Shown: positions 1 through 6,954 of the stretch, in pieces | Position numbering within the stretch: position 1 is the first letter of the stretch | How the letters are laid out: each line of letters begins with the position of its first letter | Assembly: GCA_946415665.1 (NCBI GenBank) | Contig: CAMKTI010000005.1 | Coordinates: 1 to 29,116 of the forward strand | Source of the DNA: an uncultured Clostridia bacterium | GTDB taxonomy: Bacteria > Bacillota > Clostridia > Lachnospirales > CAMVHY01 | Direction: 5' to 3' | Length of the DNA: 29,116 nucleotides | Translations under genes and position numbers: made by a program | Notes under the pieces: generated by a model | What the model saw: the letters and a program-made list of their open reading frames with translations, nothing else | Told to the model about the DNA's origin: nothing | Database searches by the model: none

Positions 1-132
1 CGCAATAACATCGAGCGATATTTCCTGAGGTTGAAACGTTTTAGAAAAGTTTTTACTCGCCACGATAAACTTTATTCTATTTTTATCTTTACCGTTTCTA
101 TCGTTTTTATTTTTGATTTGCTTTTTATGTGA
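1..132 (+). pseudogene. IS5-family transposase, C-terminal fragment (copy A)
   Basis: The frame starting at base 1 is open up to a TGA at 130-132. It begins RNNIERYFLRLKRFRKVF and continues TRHDKL, then a short hydrophobic end. This matches the 'R(N)xIERfFxxLKxFRrixTRyDKL' C-terminus of IS5/IS427-group DDE transposases, which contains the final catalytic Glu (the E of IER). Only this end lies in the window, so whether the element is intact to the left cannot be judged. The bases after the stop (GTGAACGCTGACTAAAA) resemble the right end of the better preserved copy at 21908-22768 (GTGTAGACGCTAACTAAAA), so the element probably ends near 147. The residues differ enough from the other copies here to be a related but distinct element. 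Confidence 0.75.
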
Positions 133-321
133 ACGCTGACTAAAAACTTTTACCGCCTTCCGTGATTTTTTTTGTTCGTTCTATTTCCATATTTCTTGTC
201 CATGTAATTTTTTTGTACTATAAAACTTATTTCACGTGTATAAAAAATATTTTTATAATAGAAGAATAAAAACAAAAAATCGTAACCAAGTTTTTATGTA
301 AAAAAAGTAAACAAAAAAATA

Positions 322-351
322 TTGACAAGTGATGTTTTTATTTGTTAAACT
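322..351 (+). promoter_or_regulatory. Putative sigma-70-type promoter of the 412 gene
   Basis: A perfect TTGACA lies at 322-327. An 18-nt spacer leads to TAAACT (346-351) as the best -10 candidate. It lies 61 bases before the chosen ATG. The -10 is imperfect, so the exact start of transcription is uncertain. Confidence 0.5.
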
Positions 352-411
352 ATAAATGCAGTTAGTTTGTTATTTTTATTTTAAATCACTGAGTATGTGT
401 GGGAGATTGAA

Positions 412-1347
412 ATGGAAAATAAATTAAAAAATGTGATTGAAGAGAATGATTCAAAAGATGAAATTTTTAAAGTGCAGAAAGATGATGATTATGCCGTAGA
501 TAAAAATGGTGTACTTTGGCAAAATTATGGTAATGGTTGTTTTTTTGTTTTTGTATCGATAACGGAAAATACATATGATAAATACTATGAAATAACAGCA
601 CAGAATCAGGGGGAAAAAGACGAAACAAAACTTTTAGGGAAAGTATATTTTTCAGAGCTAAGTAAAATAGAGCAAAAGCAGATTAAAAATCTTATAAAGA
701 CAAAAAAGAAATTAAATTATGATCTTCGTTTGTTATGTGTTCCTGATGATGCTTATTCTTGTGAATGCCACATTAAAAGAAAACGAATCAAATGGAAACA
801 CTGCTGTTACTTAGTTAATCAAAAATTATTGTCCGATGATATTTTTATTTTTGATGATTTATTGAATCCCTTTTACATGTACAGTGCTACTCCTTTCTTA
901 GATTGTTTTTATTTAAGAATGTTTTTTCCAGAAATTTATGAGCGCGAAAAAAGAATAGATGAAAAAAACGATCATATCGAACTAAATTTTTACTCCAAAC
1001 GAAAAAAAATACTTTGGGGAGAAAGTTTGTCATATGCAATTTTGTTAGCATTATCTGTTGTTGCAATGGTATTTTCATTGATAAATCTTATGATTTTTAT
1101 TATTGCCGCAGCGGTTTTAACTGTTATTTTTGGTTTTGGTTTGTTGTATGAATTTAAATTTAGGAAAATTCCTTATATCGATAAATTACCGCAAGAAGAA
1201 ATAAACAAAATAAAAAAACAAATCGAACAAGAGAAAAACAAAAACAAAGATGATAAAGATGATAAAGATGATAAAAAAGAAGAAGATAAAAATCTTATGG
1301 AAATCAATACCGATTCACGCAAAAAAGATGAAGAATCGTTAATCTAA
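412..1347 (+). CDS. Hypothetical protein with C-terminal two-helix membrane hairpin
   Basis: Function not recognised. I chose the ATG at 412 because GGGAG at 401-405 sits 6 bases before it; an in-frame GTG at 397 has no ribosome binding site. The protein (311 aa) has a hydrophilic N-terminal part of about 200 residues with several Cys. Two adjacent hydrophobic helices follow (about residues 207-225 and 228-246), then a Lys/Asp/Glu-rich tail containing a short KDD repeat. This layout recurs in the genes at 5369, 10066 and 22886. The frame continues past the TAA at 1345-1347 for another 45 codons of the same charged, low-complexity type, to a TAA at 1483-1485. The present stop therefore looks like a recent truncation of a 357-residue protein. 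The 3' half is duplicated downstream. The gene runs convergently towards the lon fragment, with a terminator at 1524-1560 between them. Confidence 0.7.
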   Translation: MENKLKNVIEENDSKDEIFKVQKDDDYAVDKNGVLWQNYGNGCFFVFVSITENTYDKYYEITAQNQGEKDETKLLGKVYFSELSKIEQKQIKNLIKTKKKLNYDLRLLCVPDDAYSCECHIKRKRIKWKHCCYLVNQKLLSDDIFIFDDLLNPFYMYSATPFLDCFYLRMFFPEIYEREKRIDEKNDHIELNFYSKRKKILWGESLSYAILLALSVVAMVFSLINLMIFIIAAAVLTVIFGFGLLYEFKFRKIPYIDKLPQEEINKIKKQIEQEKNKNKDDKDDKDDKKEEDKNLMEINTDSRKKDEESLI

Positions 1348-1523
1348 AAAATAGAAAACACAAATAAAAATCAGGAAGATGACAAGGAAAAAGATAAATT
1401 GACAGGTGCCTCTTCGCTCACCAATGAAAGCGAAAACGATAACAAAAAAAATACAACAGATTTAACAGATCAAGAGAAAAAATAATTTGACCGTCACAAT
1501 TTCCACGCTTTAAATTTTTGAAT

Positions 1524-1560
1524 AAAAAAAGATCGTGTGTTTATACCACGATCATTTTTT
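1524..1560. terminator. Bidirectional rho-independent terminator
   Basis: The stem GATCGTG (1531-1537) / CACGATC (1547-1553) has a 9-nt loop. A-runs lie on the left and T-runs on the right, so it can act for both strands. It sits between the converging 412 gene and the lon-derived sequence, and is repeated exactly at 2394-2430 as part of the tandem duplication. Confidence 0.8.
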
Positions 1561-1596
1561 TTATTTAATTTTTTTATTCGCTCGTATTTACTTTTT

Positions 1597-1754
1597 TTAT
1601 TCGCTTTTGCTCGACTGTTCATAAAAACGTTTTAATTTTTGCATCGCCAAACCATGAACCGAATCAGCAGGATAATTTCCTTTGAAATCTCTTTCGCCGG
1701 CACGCACTCCTGTTAAAATTTCTATTCCTTCGTCAATATTTTTTACAGGATAAA
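1597..1754 (-). pseudogene. Duplicated 3' end of the Lon-like protease gene
   Basis: This is a near-identical copy of the last roughly 53 codons of the gene at 2467-4863, from ...YPVKNIDEGIEILTG to the final KSE and its TAA. The homology stops abruptly after the codons for Tyr-Pro (about base 1754), where it is joined to sequence from the middle of the 412 gene. It has no start, ATPase domain or catalytic residues, and is a by-product of the tandem duplication at 881-2624. Confidence 0.9.
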
Positions 1755-2217
1755 ACAGTGATACTCCTTTCTTAGATTGTTTTTATTTAAGGATGTTTTT
1801 TCCGGAAATTTATGGGAAAGAGCGAGAAATAGATGAACAAAACGATTTTATCGAATTACTTTTTTATTCCAAACGCAAAAAAATACTTTTGGGAGAAGGT
1901 TTAGCATATATAATTTTGTTAGCATTATCTGTTGTTGCAATGGTATTTTCGTTGATAAATCGATTTTTATTATTATCGCATTGATTTTAACGGTTATTTT
2001 TGGTTTTGCTTTGTTGTACGAATTTAAATTCAGGGAAATTCCTTACATAAGTGAATTGTCACAAGAAGGGATAGAAGAGATAAAGGAAATAGAAAAACAA
2101 ATCGAACAAGAGAAAAACAAAAACAAAGATGATAAAGATGATAAAAAAGAGGAAGATGAAAATCTTATGGAAATCAATACCGATTCACGCAAAAAAGATG
2201 AAGAATCGTTAATCTAA
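1755..2217 (+). pseudogene. Duplicated, frameshifted C-terminal half of the 412 membrane protein
   Basis: This is a diverged copy of bases 881-1347. It starts mid-gene with no upstream start or ribosome binding site. A 4-nt deletion near 1970, between the two membrane helices, breaks the frame: helix 1 lies in the frame of 1793-1984 and helix 2 plus tail in that of 1981-2217. Relative to the parent it also has 3 extra codons in the linker after helix 2 and lacks one KDD unit. The 5' part differs at many positions, but from the charged tail onward the two copies are essentially identical, including the TAA and the 45 open codons after it. Confidence 0.85.
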
Positions 2218-2393
2218 AAAATAGAAAACACAAATAAAAATCAGGAAGATGACAAGGAAAAAGATAAATTGACAGGTGCCTCTTCGCTCACCAATGAAAG
2301 CGAAAACGATAACAAAAAAAATACAACAGATTTAACAGATCAAGAGAAAAAATAATTTGACCGTCACAATTTCCACGCTTTAAATTTTTGAAT

Positions 2394-2430
2394 AAAAAAA
2401 GATCGTGTGTTTATACCACGATCATTTTTT
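2394..2430. terminator. Bidirectional terminator downstream of lon
   Basis: The stem GATCGTG (2401-2407) / CACGATC (2417-2423) is flanked by A- and T-runs. It lies 37-75 bases beyond the stop codon of the minus-strand Lon-like gene and is the natural terminator for it. Confidence 0.8.
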
Positions 2431-2466
2431 TTATTTAATTTTTTTATTCGCTCGTATTTACTTTTT

Positions 2467-4863
2467 TTATTCGCTTTTGCTCGACTGTTCATAAAAACGT
2501 TTTAATTTTTGCATCGCCAAACCATGAACCGAATCAGCAGGATAATTTCCTTTGAAATCTCTTTCGCCGGCACGCACTCCTGTTAAAATTTCTATTCCTT
2601 CGTCAATATTTTTTACCGGATAAATATGAAACTGTCCATGTTTTACGGCTTCGATAACTTCATCATTTAAAACCAAATCATTTACGTTATGCTCAGGAAT
2701 TATAACTCCTTGCGTTCCTGTTAAACCGCGCTTTTTACATAATTCAAAAAAACCTTCGATTTTATAAGTGACGCCACCAATAACTTGAATCTCCCCTTTT
2801 TGATTAATGCTTCCCGTTACAGCAATATCTTGTCTTATTGGCAAATCAGATAAACTTGACAAAACGGCATATAATTCTGTACTTGAAGCACTATCTCCAT
2901 CGACTCCGCTATAATTTTGTTCAAAACATATTCTGCACGAAACCGATAACGGAAAATCTTGAGCATAAGTTTGACCAAGATACCCTGTTAAAACTTGCAT
3001 TCCTTTATCATGAATATTTCCGCTCATCTCAGCTTCTTTTTCTATATTTATAATTCCTGCTTTTCCAACATAAGTTGTCGCTGTAATTCTCGATGGCTTT
3101 CCAAAAGTATAATTTCCTGTGTCCAAAACAGCCAATCCATTAATTTGCCCAATAACTTCACCTTGCGTTGCTATCATAATATAATCTTCGTTTATCATCT
3201 CAGTTAGTTTATTTTCATACATATTTAATCTATTATTTCTTTCTTGTATCGCCTTTTTAATATAAAACTCCGAAATAATTTTTTCATCTTCGAGCGTTGC
3301 CCAAGCATCCGCCTCAGTAATAATTTCCGCTAATAAATTATATCTTGTCGACAATTTTTTTTGTGACTCAGCAATTCTAGACGAATACTCAATAATTTTC
3401 GCTACTGCTGCCGCATCCAAATCTTTAATTTTTTTCTTTACAATAAAATTTTTTATAAATTTAAGTGTATCATCTATCGATTTTTTATTTAAATCTGTTT
3501 CATAATCAAAATCCGCCAAAATTTTAAACATGCCGGCAAAATCATCATCTAATTCATATAAACTCCTATAATAAATTTCGCTTCCGACAATAATTATTTT
3601 TACATTCGCCTGAAATTTTTCAGGACTCAAACTCGAAATTGCAAATCCTGTATTAACTTCACGCGGCGGTTCAATTGAAATTTTTCCCGTCTTTAAAAAT
3701 CTTTGAATTGCTTCCCAAGATGCCCCGTGTTTAAAAATATCGCTTGCTTGCAAAATTAAATATCCACCGTTTGCTTTGTGTAGTAAACCAGCTTTTATTT
3801 TCGTAAAATCAGTCGTTAAATTTCCAAACTCATTCTCATATTCTATTTCGCCACACAAATTAAAATAACTCGCATTAAAATCAACAATTACGGGCGCACA
3901 AATTAAATCTGAATTATCGACCAAAACATTAACCTTATATTTTAAAAATTCATCATCGTCTTTTTTATTTTTCAACGGAATTACCATTTGTTGTTGCGTT
4001 TCTTCTTCTTCATCTTTCTTTACAAATTTTTTTATATTATCCAACAGACTTTCTTTTACGTCCTGCAAATAATTTACAACCAGATTATATTCGCCGTATT
4101 TATCAAACAAATCATTTAAATATCTTCCGATTTCAAACAATCCAATACTATATTCCAAAGCTTCAATTTCAGTATTCATATTTTTTTCATTGGTTTTCAA
4201 AATATTCATTACCTCATTAGCATGATTTTGCATTACCAATGAATTTTTTGTTATCAAATCTTTTTGATCCTGCGACAAATTTTCAAACTGTTCCTCCGAA
4301 ATAATTTCGTCATCAACCATCGGCATAAAAAAAATTACATCTGATTTTAATTTCACACAAAATCCACGCTTTTGTGCCTGTTCAGATACTTTTTTTATTA
4401 ATATATCTTTCTTGTCTTGATATTTTTTTATTATATCGGCTTTTTTTAGTTCATAACTTTTCGCTGTAAACACTTTTGGCAGGTCATCACGTAAATAATT
4501 AATTAGTTCCTCCATTTCATTTCTAAAAACTTTTCCGTATCCAGCAGGTAAAGTTAAAACCTTTGGAAATTTGGAATCTGAAAAATTATATACATAACAA
4601 ATGTCATCCGGAATTTTTTCTGTCTCGGCGATTTTTTGCGCCGTATTTTTTATAAATTCTGTTTTTCCTGTTCCGGGTAGTCCACTCACAAAAATATTAA
4701 AACCTTTATTTTTTACTCTTAAACCAAATTTTAAAGCTTCTAATGCGCGTTCTTGTCCGATTACTTCGTCAAAACCTTCCAATTCTTTCGTGGTTTTAAA
4801 ATCAAAATCACGTGCATCACAAAAATTTTTTAATTGCTTATAAGTTAATTCTTTTATAGGCAT
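2467..4863 (-). CDS. Lon-like ATP-dependent protease (AAA_32 / LonC-type, peptidase S16)
   Basis: This is a predicted cytoplasmic AAA+ serine protease for protein quality control. The ATG at 4861-4863 is preferred over an in-frame upstream GTG at 4884, because GGAG lies 8 bases before it; this gives 798 aa. Walker A is GLPGTGKT at residues 61-68. The long insertion/helical region is followed by NGGYLILQA and W-EAIQRFLKTG, typical of the AAA_32 Lon-like family rather than canonical LonA. The S16 domain is C-terminal: the catalytic Ser is S658 in DGDSAS, and the Lys is K701 in TYKIEG. Their 43-residue spacing equals that of the Ser-Lys dyad of E. coli Lon. All key residues are present, so the enzyme should be active. 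No LonA-type N-terminal substrate domain is seen. The last 53 codons are duplicated at 1597-1754. It appears to be transcribed alone from the promoter at 4919-4947. Confidence 0.93.
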   Translation of the reverse strand: MPIKELTYKQLKNFCDARDFDFKTTKELEGFDEVIGQERALEALKFGLRVKNKGFNIFVSGLPGTGKTEFIKNTAQKIAETEKIPDDICYVYNFSDSKFPKVLTLPAGYGKVFRNEMEELINYLRDDLPKVFTAKSYELKKADIIKKYQDKKDILIKKVSEQAQKRGFCVKLKSDVIFFMPMVDDEIISEEQFENLSQDQKDLITKNSLVMQNHANEVMNILKTNEKNMNTEIEALEYSIGLFEIGRYLNDLFDKYGEYNLVVNYLQDVKESLLDNIKKFVKKDEEEETQQQMVIPLKNKKDDDEFLKYKVNVLVDNSDLICAPVIVDFNASYFNLCGEIEYENEFGNLTTDFTKIKAGLLHKANGGYLILQASDIFKHGASWEAIQRFLKTGKISIEPPREVNTGFAISSLSPEKFQANVKIIIVGSEIYYRSLYELDDDFAGMFKILADFDYETDLNKKSIDDTLKFIKNFIVKKKIKDLDAAAVAKIIEYSSRIAESQKKLSTRYNLLAEIITEADAWATLEDEKIISEFYIKKAIQERNNRLNMYENKLTEMINEDYIMIATQGEVIGQINGLAVLDTGNYTFGKPSRITATTYVGKAGIINIEKEAEMSGNIHDKGMQVLTGYLGQTYAQDFPLSVSCRICFEQNYSGVDGDSASSTELYAVLSSLSDLPIRQDIAVTGSINQKGEIQVIGGVTYKIEGFFELCKKRGLTGTQGVIIPEHNVNDLVLNDEVIEAVKHGQFHIYPVKNIDEGIEILTGVRAGERDFKGNYPADSVHGLAMQKLKRFYEQSSKSE

Positions 4864-4918
4864 GGCAAACACTCCTTTCACCAAAAAAAATTTTCTTAGC
4901 TAAAAAATATTTAAATGG

Positions 4919-4947
4919 ATGCTAGCTATTTTTATCCACCATGTCAA
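4919..4947 (-). promoter_or_regulatory. Promoter of the Lon-like protease gene
   Basis: On the minus strand TTGACA (4942-4947), a 17-nt spacer and TAGCAT (4919-4924) lie 56 bases upstream of the ATG. The -35 is perfect and the -10 matches 4 of 6. No CIRCE or CtsR-type heat-shock operator could be recognised nearby. Confidence 0.6.
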
Positions 4948-5368
4948 ATTATATAAACAAATATTTTTGTGGCTTAAAAAATTTCCTTCAAAAACAAATT
5001 AAAATGGTGTGAAATTAAAAAATATGATTAAACAAATTCTTATATCGCGGTTGATTTAAAAAATATTGCAACACATTATCAAAAATAAAACAGTATTCCT
5101 TGTAAGCAAAAAATTCTGTCAGAAAAATATAGATTGGCAAATTTTATTAGTTTGGGAAAGTTAATTCAAAAGAATATTTAAACTGTGTGTCCAAAAAAAA
5201 TAAATTTAAACGGGGTACAAAAACTTAAAAAACAAAAGGGTTCAAATTCAAAACCACAATTTTTTTTTAACAAGCAAATTTGTCTCAAAAAAATGTTTGT
5301 TATTGGCATTTGAAAATTATTTATGACAAAATTTAAGTACATTATGTAAATGAGGGGGCCTAAAAAAA
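4948..5368. other. Gene-free intergenic stretch
   Basis: AT-rich sequence between the divergent lon and 5369 genes. I see no convincing ORF with a ribosome binding site, no RNA gene and no clear repeat. GAGGGGG at 5352-5358 serves as the ribosome binding site for the 5369 gene. It should also hold that gene's promoter, but no convincing -35/-10 pair stands out. Confidence 0.5.
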
Positions 5369-6433
5369 ATGAATGAAAATAAAAATAACCCACCATTAGA
5401 CAGTTATGACAAAATCAAGGAGATTTTAAGGTTACTTGGTCAAGTTAAAGCTGTTTACAAAAAATTAAAATGCTACTACGCATCATCAGCACCAATGGCT
5501 GAGCATAAAATTCAAGAGTTATTACAAACAAGTAGTAATGAACTATCTAAGTATGTTAATTTTGGGGACGGAAAATTATTTTTTGATGCTTTAATAGTAA
5601 ACAATAAAATTGCTCCGGGTGCAATTAAAACTTTGGAGCAATTTCATGAATTGCGTGAACATGAATCAACTATGCGATGGGATTGTGATATCGGTAATGA
5701 TAGATTTGATAACATCATAAAGCTTATTTTTAAGTTTAATAGTGTATGCGTTAACGATAAGGAAATACCTATAGAACAAATTAACCGGTGGAAAAAAATA
5801 TTTCCAGATAATGTTTTAAAAAAAGGCGGGATTATTGTTTCTTTTAGTCAACAAAAAACTGATTTATCTTTTGATAATATTCCTGATATTGAAACTTTCC
5901 AAAAACGTTTAGGTTTTGAATCAATCGAGAATTCACATGAATTTGTTGATTGGTTTAAAAATAAATTTCCTAACCAAAAAATTGAATTATTGAATGAAGA
6001 AGAAATGGAGTTATATAATGATTGTAAAATATTCGGATTTTGTTTCTTATTCACAAGGTTTGCTTCAGAAAGTATTACAAATTGGGATGAATTAGCCGAA
6101 ATAATTGATTGTGGTAACCATAGAGTATTTCTAGAAGATTTATATATCAAAAGCAGGTCATCAAGAGGAAATGATTTTGTTAAAAAAAATGGTAATGATT
6201 TTGAATATTATCCGGTAAATAATATAGAAAGTACAGAAAATAAAAATCAATCTAAGTCAAAGGAAGTAAAATCAAAATATAAACCGACAAAAACCTATTG
6301 CTTGCTTGCTTGCTGTATTGTTTCTCTTAGCTGCCATTGCTTTAAGCATTTTTTGGATCTTGTATTGTCTATCCTGTCTTGTTTTTGTAATTTACTTTGC
6401 TATAAAAGCGTTGGCTTCTTACAAATACAATAA
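5369..6433 (+). CDS. Hypothetical protein, frameshifted before its membrane hairpin
   Basis: Function not recognised. The ATG at 5369 follows GAGGGGG with about 10 nt spacing. Residues 1-310 form a soluble, mostly helical, Cys-containing region with no motif I can name. A Lys/Ser/Asn-rich linker follows. The last roughly 45 residues of this frame are Cys/Leu/Ser-rich and look like out-of-frame translation. The proper continuation lies in the other frame and encodes a hydrophobic segment plus hydrophilic tail up to 6581. The break falls exactly in a (TTGC)4 repeat at 6298-6313. Removing one TTGC unit gives a continuous 402-residue protein with the soluble-region, membrane-hairpin and polar-tail layout of its neighbours. 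It may be a real phase-variable gene, a decaying gene or a sequencing error. Confidence 0.65.
   Translation: MNENKNNPPLDSYDKIKEILRLLGQVKAVYKKLKCYYASSAPMAEHKIQELLQTSSNELSKYVNFGDGKLFFDALIVNNKIAPGAIKTLEQFHELREHESTMRWDCDIGNDRFDNIIKLIFKFNSVCVNDKEIPIEQINRWKKIFPDNVLKKGGIIVSFSQQKTDLSFDNIPDIETFQKRLGFESIENSHEFVDWFKNKFPNQKIELLNEEEMELYNDCKIFGFCFLFTRFASESITNWDELAEIIDCGNHRVFLEDLYIKSRSSRGNDFVKKNGNDFEYYPVNNIESTENKNQSKSKEVKSKYKPTKTYCLLACCIVSLSCHCFKHFLDLVLSILSCFCNLLCYKSVGFLQIQ
6298..6313 (+). repeat. (TTGC)4 tetranucleotide repeat at a frame switch
   Basis: Four perfect TTGC units lie at the exact point where the 5369 frame should change to the membrane-segment frame. Because 4 is not a multiple of 3, gain or loss of one unit changes the frame. 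Three units would put 5369-6297 in frame with the segment that ends at 6581. Confidence 0.9.
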
Positions 6434-6581
6434 GAGATTTGAATATTCGCAAATGGAATTTCCCACAAATTTGGCTGAAGCAAATAACGAAGATCATATT
6501 AGAGACAATGATAGCGGTCAACCAGTTTTATCAAAACAATGGGAATCAAATCAGATGAACAAATTATTTAAAAATAATTAA
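6314..6581 (+). CDS. Out-of-frame C-terminal membrane segment and tail of the 5369 gene
   Basis: This segment reads VLFLLAAIALSIFWILY, then LSCLVFVIYFAIKAL, then about 45 polar residues ending KLFKNN. It encodes two adjacent hydrophobic helices and a hydrophilic tail, the same C-terminal layout as the genes at 412, 10066 and 22886. It has no ribosome binding site of its own, so it is most plausibly reached by fusion with the upstream frame through a shift at the TTGC repeat. It is not an independent gene. Confidence 0.6.
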
Positions 6582-6585
6582 AGGT

Positions 6586-6628
6586 GACGAAAAAATATTT
6601 GAATGCACACTCAAAAAATATTTTTGTC
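6586..6628. terminator. Possible terminator hairpin after the 5369 gene
   Basis: An imperfect A/T-rich inverted repeat begins GACGAAAAAATATTTGA and ends TCAAAAAATATTTTTGTC, with an 8-nt loop. It starts 5 bases after the stop at 6581. The pairing needs a bulge and no long T-run follows, so the call is tentative. Confidence 0.35.
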
Positions 6629-6796
6629 TTAAAAACGAAAAACAAAAATAAAAATCACAAAATCAAAATTAAATTTCTATTCAAAAATCAAAAATTTTTT
6701 TTACACAGATTTTAAACAAGCTTTGACAAATTTAAATCACACAAAATATTTTATAAATAAAAATCAAAACTATGCAATCAAAAAATATTTTATTAC

Positions 6797-6825
6797 TTGA
6801 CTTTATTGTTTTTAAAAAGTATTAT
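6797..6825 (+). promoter_or_regulatory. Strong sigma-70-type promoter for the leader ORF and the 6954 gene
   Basis: TTGACT (6797-6802), a 17-nt spacer and TATTAT (6820-6825) match 5 of 6 at both boxes. It lies 55 bases before the leader ORF. A small hairpin, GTTAG/CTAAC (about 6833-6850), falls in the predicted 5' untranslated region. Confidence 0.7.
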
Positions 6826-6879
6826 GCATGTCGTTAGTTTTTTACTAACATTTATAAAAAATATAAAGGAGGAAGTGTC

Positions 6880-6954
6880 ATGGAATTAAAGGTAATAAAA
6901 AATTCAGCGGTGTTAGTTTTTTCATTTTTATTTCATAAGGAGGGATGCAAGTAA
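6880..6954 (+). CDS. 24-residue leader ORF coupled to the next gene
   Basis: A short ORF, MELKVIKNSAVLVFSFLFHK then EGCK, is preceded by a strong AAAGGAGG with suitable spacing. Its TAA (6952-6954) overlaps the ATG of the 872-aa gene by one base (TAATG). The ribosome binding site of the large gene (AAGGAGGG, 6937-6944) lies inside it. This is a classic arrangement for translational coupling. The peptide has a short hydrophobic core but no attenuator-type codon run, so it could be a coupling leader or a tiny membrane peptide. Confidence 0.55.
   Translation: MELKVIKNSAVLVFSFLFHKEGCK

Larger units (their letters stand above)
881..2624. repeat. 874-bp imperfect tandem duplication spanning two convergent gene ends
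   Basis: Unit 1 is 881-1754 and unit 2 is 1755-2624. Each holds the 3' half of the 412 gene, a bidirectional terminator and the last 53 codons of lon. The novel junction at 1754/1755 joins lon-derived ...GGATAAA to 412-derived ACAGTG. The 870-bp length of unit 2 is fully explained by three indels (-4, +9 and -9). The outer lon copy (unit 2) is the functional one. Confidence 0.9.

Noticed and set aside
4885..5368. Possible small genes upstream of the 5369 gene
   Set aside because: The short frames lack ribosome binding sites and show no coding character. The long minus-strand frame near 5178-5396 is a by-product of AT-rich sequence.
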